DNA of 64,000 nt. Source: an uncultured Lachnospiraceae bacterium. Its GTDB lineage: Bacteria; Bacillota; Clostridia; Lachnospirales; Lachnospiraceae. The position numbers and the translations under genes are program-made. The DNA is taken from NCBI GenBank assembly GCA_946558695.1, contig CAMNTQ010000005.1, positions 1 through 64,000 on the forward strand, read 5' to 3'. The stretch's first letter is position 1, and each line of letters opens with the position of its first letter. Under the pieces are notes generated by a model. The model did no database searches. It saw only the letters and a program-made list of their open reading frames with translations, and was not told where the DNA came from. Shown here piece after piece: positions 58,815 through 64,000 of the stretch.

Positions 58815-59495
58815 CTATCTTCGCTTCATCACCTCTTCTCCAATCCTTCCGTCTTTCACCCGCACGATCCTTGACCCGTACTTTGCAAGATTCGTGTCAT
58901 GGGTCACCATGACGACCGTCATTCCCTGTCGATTCAATCCCTTAAGATACTCCATAACAATCCCCGAATTATAGTGGTCCAAATTCCCTGTAGGCTCGTC
59001 TGCCAGCAAAATGCGTGGCTCATTCACGACTGCTCTCGCAATTGCAGCCCGCTGCTGCTCCCCTCCCGACATCTGGGAAATATACTTTTTCTCCAAATGT
59101 TCCATCCCAAACTCCAAAAGCAGCCGCCGCACCTTCTTCTCCCTTTCTCTGCGGAGCATCCCCGCATATCCCAAAGGAACAGCGATATTTTCCAGCACAT
59201 TCAGCTGAGGGATCAGATGATACGCCTGAAACACAAAACCAATCTTCTGATTGCGGATTCTCGCACATTCCCTCTTTCCCAATCCGCCCACATCTTCATG
59301 GTCCAGCTCATAATGCCCCGCCGTCGCCTCATCCAGAAGACCGAGAATGTTGAGCAGCGTAGATTTCCCGCTGCCCGACTCCCCGTATATGCAGACAAAC
59401 TCTCCCTCTCCGATTGACAGGCTGACGCCCTTAAGCACCTCTGTCTTTACTGTTCCATTGTGATACGTTTTCCCTATTTTATCCAGCAAAATCAT
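58815..59495 (-). CDS. ABC transporter ATP-binding protein (LolD/MacB type)
   Basis: 226 residues. Walker A GESGSGKST (about 38), Q-loop FVFQAYHLIPQLNVLENI (about 87), signature MSGGEQQRAAIARAV (about 140), Walker B ILLADEPTGNLD (about 160) and H-loop MVTHDTNLA. The ATG at 59495 is placed by AAGGAGAGGTG; an in-frame GTG 9 nt upstream lies in that site. Last gene of a four-gene unit with two FtsX-like permeases and a beta-propeller lipoprotein. Confidence 0.92.
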   Translation of the reverse strand: MILLDKIGKTYHNGTVKTEVLKGVSLSIGEGEFVCIYGESGSGKSTLLNILGLLDEATAGHYELDHEDVGGLGKRECARIRNQKIGFVFQAYHLIPQLNVLENIAVPLGYAGMLRREREKKVRRLLLEFGMEHLEKKYISQMSGGEQQRAAIARAVVNEPRILLADEPTGNLDHYNSGIVMEYLKGLNRQGMTVVMVTHDTNLAKYGSRIVRVKDGRIGEEVMKRR

Positions 59496-59557
59496 AAAAA
59501 TCACCTCTCCTTATCCCGCCGGAACCTCTTTCAGTGTCCATTTAAAAGTGTAACAGT

Positions 59558-60688
59558 TCAGTCTTCGATTTCACTGTTACTTAAAAGCCCCGCAATCTTC
59601 CTGTTTTTTAACTTCCGAAAAATCAGGAAAGAGACAACGCCAGTGATCGCGGCGCACACCATGCCGCCAAGCAGGCAAGTGCGTACATCTCCCCGGACAT
59701 CAATATAGCCGATCATAATGCCCAGATCCGTGTGACAGGTAAGCGCCCACCCTGCCAATAAGCCCAGCAGCGTACCAAAACCGTTTAAAAACAGGATTTC
59801 CAGAAAAATCTCCCAACACAACTGCCTCTCGTCCGCCCCGCACGCAAGCTCAATTCCAAACTCCTCCTCCCGATGCTCAAACAAAAGCCCGAATATCCCA
59901 AGCATCCCAAAGGAAAATGTAACCATGCTTAAAGTCCCTGCTTTATTTATCATTCCGATAGAGAGTTTCACTTTATAAGAGTGATTCTTAAGCTCCGTTT
60001 CCGGTGCATAGACCTGATAATGGAATTTCTTTTCATGGGCGGCATACAGATACCTTTCTATCTCCCGGGAAACCGTTTCGGCATCCGACAGCTCCAACGA
60101 TTTCCACTCCGCATGGATCATGGCATCCGAAATCTCATCCTGCATCTGCTCCATATATTCCACAGGCGCAGCCACACAGCCGCTCAGCACAATTTCCCCT
60201 GTCTCCGTCTTCCACTTCTGACTTTCCAGCTCCTCCGGCATCTTTTGCATCTGCAATTCCGGAAACGGATTTACCCCTTTCTCCCCGATTCCCTGTACTT
60301 CCCGCCCCCAGTAAGAAGACCCTTTCTCCAGCCCCGCCTGGCTGTAATCCAAAAGAATCACCAAAAACTCATAATTTTCTTCCTTCCCTGCAAAAAACTG
60401 CGGAACCGCAACATAGAAAAATGTCTTATCACCCGTCAGCCCTTGGAGCTTTTCATAATCTTCCTTCGTAAACGCCTGCCCGTCAGAAGCGTCCCCATCA
60501 CAGTAAATCCTCAAGACCAGATCCCTGTCCTGTCCCTTTCTTTCCGCCTCTTCTCTCGCCAACGAATAAAACAAATTTGCCGAATACACGAACACACTCA
60601 TTCCAAGGGCAATCTCCGCAATCATCAATATAGAGATCCGCCTGTTCCACCACAACGTCCGCAATACCTTCCCGACAATATACCTCAT
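59558..60688 (-). CDS. FtsX-like ABC permease (second subunit)
   Basis: 376 residues: an N-terminal helix (about 18-40, ISILMIAEIALGMSVFVYSANLFYSL), an extracytoplasmic domain of about 200 residues, then three C-terminal helices (GTLSMVTFSFGMLGIFGLLFEHREEEFGIELACGADERQLCWEIFLEILFL...) with the FtsX-type REEEFGI element. It overlaps the first permease by 4 nt (ATGA). Probably forms a heterodimeric MacB-like exporter with it. Confidence 0.82.
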   Translation of the reverse strand: MRYIVGKVLRTLWWNRRISILMIAEIALGMSVFVYSANLFYSLAREEAERKGQDRDLVLRIYCDGDASDGQAFTKEDYEKLQGLTGDKTFFYVAVPQFFAGKEENYEFLVILLDYSQAGLEKGSSYWGREVQGIGEKGVNPFPELQMQKMPEELESQKWKTETGEIVLSGCVAAPVEYMEQMQDEISDAMIHAEWKSLELSDAETVSREIERYLYAAHEKKFHYQVYAPETELKNHSYKVKLSIGMINKAGTLSMVTFSFGMLGIFGLLFEHREEEFGIELACGADERQLCWEIFLEILFLNGFGTLLGLLAGWALTCHTDLGIMIGYIDVRGDVRTCLLGGMVCAAITGVVSFLIFRKLKNRKIAGLLSNSEIED

Positions 60689-61812
60689 TGCATATCCCTC
60701 ACTCTAAGCATCCTACTGATTGATTTCCTCCTGACCGCCCGCATCACCGCCCACGTCAGAATCCCGCACATGAGAAACGATATTACCGAAAACACAAGCA
60801 CTGCCTCTCTGTCCAAAACTACCGCGCTGCCCAATCCAAAAATCTCCGCCAACGGAAAAGCAGTAAGAAGGACAAAGCCTACGGCGGCGGCCGTAATCAT
60901 CAGCGTCTCAAAAAACAGACACAATTTCACTTCTCCTTCCGCTGCCCCCAGCGCCATATTGACCCCGATCACCTGCTGCTCATTTTCCAGTTTTCTCGTG
61001 AGAACGATGCTCTCATTCAGTATGAAAAACAAAAGCGCCGCTCCCGCCGCAGCTCCCCTCAGAAACCTCCATCGGGTCTTTGCCGCAAGCGCATTTTCAT
61101 AAAGGGTTTCCCCTTGCGTAACTTCCAGTATCTTTGCCGTCTCATCCGCGCCTTCAATCTGCCGCGCGATGCCTTCCGCCGCACCTTTTTCCGCCGCAGC
61201 GTCTTTCTCCCCAGCCGCAGCTCCTTTCGGAACAATGCAGGAAAACTGTATCAGGCTCTCTTTCCTGTACGCCCTTTCCATAGCACGGTAAGGAAGGATA
61301 ATCCCGGAGTACTCATCCTCCATCAGCCCGATAACCTCAAACTGCTCCTCCCGAAGCTTAAAAAAGTCTCCAATCCCGCAGGAATATTCCTTTGCATACC
61401 GCCGGTTCAACAGACAGACATTCTTCCCGTTCTTAAATTCGTTCTCCGCAAACGTCCGGCCAGAAACCTCGGGCAGCGGATAAAAATAATGCCCGTCAAT
61501 CCCTTTTACCGTCACATACTGATGGTTCCATTCCGCCATATCCTCCTCATAATATGCGCTGACGGACATCCCTTTCACCGCCTCCGCATCTACAGCGTCA
61601 AACCTCTCCCCCAGCCAATCAATCTGCACGGCATTCTCCATCCCCTCAAACGTCGTATAATAAATCACCCGGTCCGCCGACCTGATATTCGCGATGCAAT
61701 AAGCCGGAAGTAAAAGCCCCGCATAAAAGGAAAAAACGTACAAAACATACCGCCTTTTTTCAACCTTGACTCTCTGGAAAACCTGATGGAACAAATATCC
61801 GATCCTTCTCAT
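60685..61812 (-). CDS. FtsX-like ABC permease (first subunit)
   Basis: 375 residues with the same layout: one N-terminal helix (about 20-40, YVLYVFSFYAGLLLPAYCIANI), a large extracytoplasmic domain, three C-terminal helices (GAAAGAALLFFILNESIVLTRKLENEQQVIGVNMALGAAEGEVKLCLFFETLMI...). The ATG at 61812 has GGGGAGG upstream; the longer open frame upstream has an arginine-rich, unlikely N-terminus. It starts 25 nt after the beta-propeller gene. Confidence 0.8.
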   Translation of the reverse strand: MRRIGYLFHQVFQRVKVEKRRYVLYVFSFYAGLLLPAYCIANIRSADRVIYYTTFEGMENAVQIDWLGERFDAVDAEAVKGMSVSAYYEEDMAEWNHQYVTVKGIDGHYFYPLPEVSGRTFAENEFKNGKNVCLLNRRYAKEYSCGIGDFFKLREEQFEVIGLMEDEYSGIILPYRAMERAYRKESLIQFSCIVPKGAAAGEKDAAAEKGAAEGIARQIEGADETAKILEVTQGETLYENALAAKTRWRFLRGAAAGAALLFFILNESIVLTRKLENEQQVIGVNMALGAAEGEVKLCLFFETLMITAAAVGFVLLTAFPLAEIFGLGSAVVLDREAVLVFSVISFLMCGILTWAVMRAVRRKSISRMLRVRDMQ

Positions 61813-61837
61813 AATCTTCTGCCTCCCCTTATTTGTC

Positions 61838-62851
61838 TCACTGTTTCTTACCGCATCGGAATATCTTCCCGGCCTTCGGCAGCACGATATAATACTCCCC
61901 TCCTGCGCCCTTTTTAATCTGCGGATATGTCTCATCCTCAAGCCCCTGTATATACGCGACTGTCTCCTCATACCGCCCGTCCATGCCTAACACCATAACG
62001 GCTCCCGCGGCCCCCGAACAGCACACTAGCCTTTCTTCATCTAGAATAAAATCCGTTATGTTAAATCCATAGGGCAGCTCACACACCTTTTCCAGCTCCT
62101 TCCCCTTTACCGCAAAAAGCCATTCCGGGGCATTGGTCGTGCCTCCAAAGCTGTCGTTTTCTTTATCGTAATACCGGACCATAGAATTTACCGCATAGAT
62201 TCCATTCTCGCGTCCAAAAACAGAACCAATAAAATTCTCTCCCGCCTCTTTTTCCTTTCCATCCTTGTACCAGTCAATTACGGAATTTTTTAACGAAAGC
62301 CCTGTAACATATATCCCGTCTTTACTGACAGCCAAATCTTGCGGCAGATAATCCGGATCCGTCTCTTTTGTATTTTTCAGTTCTACTTCTCCAATATAAG
62401 CCAACTCCCTGTCAAGGATCTGTATTCTCTGATTCCCTTGGTCGATGATATACACCTTGTCCTGATATCCCGCAATGGCTCCCGGCGCTGAGAACTCCCC
62501 TTCCCCACTCCCAGTCTTTCCCACCTTTTTTACCACATTCCCTTCCCCGTCCGCCTTAACGACACAGTCGTTTTCCCTGTCCGTGATGATTATCCCGTCT
62601 TCCCCGCACAAAATCCCGCCCGGACGCAAGTCTGCCCTACATCTCCATTCTTCGCAGATATACTCCTGCCTATATACATCCTCCAGCGATGCCAACGCCG
62701 AATCCTGCGCTTTCAAAACATCCTCCTCATAAATCGGCAGCACCTTATCCTTCGACTACTCCATCAGCCGATAACTGTCACTCTTCTGGCATCCCACCGC
62801 ACAGACAGATGCCAGACAGATAACACCGCATAAAATCATCCTCTTTCCCAT
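61838..62851 (-). pseudogene. 6-bladed beta-propeller lipoprotein with an amber stop at codon 32
   Basis: From the ATG at 62851 (AAAGGGG upstream) a lipoprotein signal peptide runs to the cysteine at residue 21 (ASVCAVGC), then QKSDSYRLME followed by TAG at 62756-62758, then the frame continues without further stops for 305 codons of NHL/6-bladed beta-propeller repeats (GILCGEDGIIITDRENDCVVKADGEGNVVKKVGKTGSGEGEFSAPGAI; DKVYIIDQGNQRIQILDREL). The TAG could come from CAG by one change. Re-initiation at GTG 62743 would give a protein without signal peptide. First gene of the ABC operon. Recent nonsense mutation, suppression, or sequence error are the options. Confidence 0.8.
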
Positions 62852-62906
62852 ATAAAACCCCTTTCCGCGAAAAACAACCGCTGTTGGCTCTGTGTTATTT
62901 ATCCAT

Positions 62907-62934
62907 TAGACGAATCACCTAACACTTTGTTACA
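62907..62934 (-). promoter_or_regulatory. ECF-sigma-type promoter of the beta-propeller/ABC operon
   Basis: Minus strand: TGTAAC (62929-62934), 16-nt spacer, CGTCTA (62907-62912), 55 nt before the start codon. This is the TGAAAC/TGTAAC-N16-CGTC pattern of ECF sigma factors of the SigV/SigW type. No sigma-A-like boxes are evident in the same stretch. Confidence 0.65.
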
Positions 62935-62952
62935 ACTTTTTTCAAATACACA

Positions 62953-62982
62953 GGGAGATTACCGTACACTTAGCAATCTCCC
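62953..62982. other. 8-bp hairpin upstream of the ECF-type promoter
   Basis: GGGAGATT and AATCTCCC form a perfect 8-bp stem with a 14-nt loop; no U-tract on either strand. The rest of 62983-63070 shows a weak CTCACA/TGTGAG dyad and no gene. Confidence 0.35.
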
Positions 62983-63070
62983 CGTATATAACAACAGTAT
63001 TCAATATATATCGTGTCACCCCTTCTCACACCTTACACTGTGAGCAATGCCTCCTTTTCCATATATTATA

Positions 63071-63119
63071 GTACCCTCAGTGAATAAAGGACGGGTGTTC
63101 CTTTGTTCACTGAGGGTAT
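63071..63119. repeat. Dispersed hairpin element, copy 2
   Basis: A 49-bp near-perfect hairpin: ACCCTCAGTGAA-T-AAAGGA with TCCTTT-G-TTCACTGAGGGT (19 positions, one mismatch) and a 7-nt loop. It lies 3 nt after the stop of the partial gene but has no U-tract. It shares its right half with the element at 51483-51532. Confidence 0.7.
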
Positions 63120-63121
63120 CA

Positions 63122-64000
63122 TTATGCGATATAAGTATGTCCGCTCTTCTCAGTCATCCTTTCCAGTTCCTTCTGCGAAGCCGTATGTCTTTCGCCGCTG
63201 CTGACATCAATATAGGTAATTCTTGTTTCCGTATAACCCACCAAAATAATAGCAGACTTGGCATCTTTCATTGCAATCACGGGCTTATCCCGATTAATAA
63301 TATATAAAAGCTCCTCCGGCGTACATCCGGTCAGATCAAGCCCTATCCTGCTGTTAAGCTGTTCTATGACGTCCAGCGGCATTGTCCCGGCATTAAGCTG
63401 CTCTCTCATATTGTCAACCAGTACACTCTTTCCGCTGATGGTGTACCGCAAATCCCGGTTTCCTCTCTCCCAGATATATTCCTGTTCCGAAGAAACTACA
63501 ACACCATTATAAGTATCAGCCATCTGCACCGCTTCCCCCGCCTTTTCAGTAATCCCCTTAAGTTCCCCGTATCCGTATGCCAGATAATGTTCACCTTTCG
63601 GCTCCTCATCGAAAGAGAACTCTCTTGACTTCTCAAACAGTGCCTGTTTCGGCGTAAGTATCTTCGGCTCCTGATTTTCAACACCGTCCCCAAAGACAAT
63701 ACGCATCTGTCTCTGCTTCAGCGAAGTAGTGTAAGAGCTGACAGAAATATTACTTTCTTCCTGCTTTTCATTATTCGTAATGTATTCTTCTATCACAGCA
63801 TTATACACATTTCCTTTTTTTGCCACTCTGTTGAGTGTGATCATATTACCCTCAAACTGCGTACTGAGAATATAGACTCCTTCATTTTCATATGTCTTGA
63901 CAACTTTTCCTTTTCCAGTCCGTATCTCAATCCGGTACATCGGGGTAACACTCTCGCCGGATACAGTGACTCCCGCATCCTCGATTCTGGAAAATCCATA
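63122..64000 (-). CDS. Partial gene, C39-like C-terminal domain, 5' end outside the window
   Basis: The reading frame is open to the window edge (20 more codons upstream of the ATG at 63940 without a stop), so this is a 3' fragment of at least 292 codons. The N-terminal part is beta-rich and repetitive (YRIEIRTGKGKVVKTYENEGVYILSTQF). The end (about DVIEQLNSRIGLDLTGCTPEELLYIINRDKPVIAMKDAKSAIILVGYTETRITYIDVSSGE) reads like a C39-type papain-fold domain, with GYT and YID strands, but the catalytic histidine is not evident, so it may be inactive. Function unknown. Confidence 0.6.
   Translation of the reverse strand, partial: YGFSRIEDAGVTVSGESVTPMYRIEIRTGKGKVVKTYENEGVYILSTQFEGNMITLNRVAKKGNVYNAVIEEYITNNEKQEESNISVSSYTTSLKQRQMRIVFGDGVENQEPKILTPKQALFEKSREFSFDEEPKGEHYLAYGYGELKGITEKAGEAVQMADTYNGVVVSSEQEYIWERGNRDLRYTISGKSVLVDNMREQLNAGTMPLDVIEQLNSRIGLDLTGCTPEELLYIINRDKPVIAMKDAKSAIILVGYTETRITYIDVSSGERHTASQKELERMTEKSGHTYIA

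Noticed and set aside
59981..61102. Plus-strand frame of 373 codons opposite the FtsX permeases
   Set aside because: Proline- and arginine-rich shadow crossing two well-supported minus-strand genes.
1..64000. CRISPR arrays, insertion sequences, prophage, tRNA or rRNA genes
   Set aside because: No regularly spaced repeats, transposase, integrase or phage structural genes, and no cloverleaf-type tRNA was recognised by eye; a covariance search could still find a small RNA.

Overview
The window looks like a chromosomal segment of a spore-forming, low-to-mid GC Firmicute, most likely a gut Lachnospiraceae-type Clostridia. The evidence is the sporulation genes spmA, spmB, spoIID and a spoIIQ-like gene, T-box leaders on metG and ileS, diaminopimelate dehydrogenase, a fructose PTS, AzlCD, a preQ1-I/QueT locus, and strong AGGAGG-type ribosome sites throughout. 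No rRNA, tRNA, CRISPR array or IS transposase was seen.

Layout. 0.2-9.4 kb: a tightly packed minus-strand run, rsmA, citrate synthase, alpha/beta hydrolase, asnS, a VanR/VanS-like two-component pair, and a YhaO/YhaN-like nuclease-ATPase pair. 9.5-10.1 kb: a lone DUF4230 gene. 10.3-16.3 kb: a fructose operon fruK-fruA-ptsH-ptsI-deoR that includes the general PTS proteins and ends with its probable repressor; three in-phase TTTGA repeats overlie its promoter. 16.3-20.7 kb: metG-ddh-tatD behind a T-box. 20.8-25.4 kb: a DUF885 peptidase-like gene, spmB, a MATE exporter and spmA, with spmA and spmB split and divergent. 25.5-29.4 kb: a Cache-type hybrid kinase translationally coupled to a solute-binding lipoprotein without a permease. 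29.6-32.5 kb: hemolysin III, GIY-YIG, spoIIQ-like, spoIID. 32.6-38.6 kb: ileS-glgP behind an isoleucine T-box. 38.7-43.7 kb: a seven-gene operon with a transglutaminase-like lipoprotein, a GspF/PilC platform, four small single-span proteins and a PilT-type ATPase, with no extension ATPase or prepilin peptidase. 43.8-51.3 kb: a cytidylate-kinase-like protein, an NhaD-like transporter, and a two-component/ABC module whose permease is frameshifted. 51.5-56.1 kb: azlCD, a Lon-like AAA+ ATPase, an LTA-synthase-like enzyme and a small membrane protein. 56.2-58.8 kb: two copies of a promoter plus preQ1-I riboswitch, one before a YbhB/PEBP gene and one before queT, with a Fic gene between. 58.8-64 kb: a four-gene ABC/beta-propeller operon whose lipoprotein carries an amber stop and whose promoter looks ECF-sigma dependent, then a partial C39-like gene.

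The strongest points for follow-up are the reduced type IV pilus-like operon, the duplicated preQ1 leader around ybhB/fic, the spoIID start region (one roughly 45-bp stretch reads as glgP terminator, sigma-E promoter and ribosome site at once), the kinase/solute-binding-protein pair, the 49-50 bp hairpin element found twice, and the candidate ECF promoter of the beta-propeller/ABC operon.
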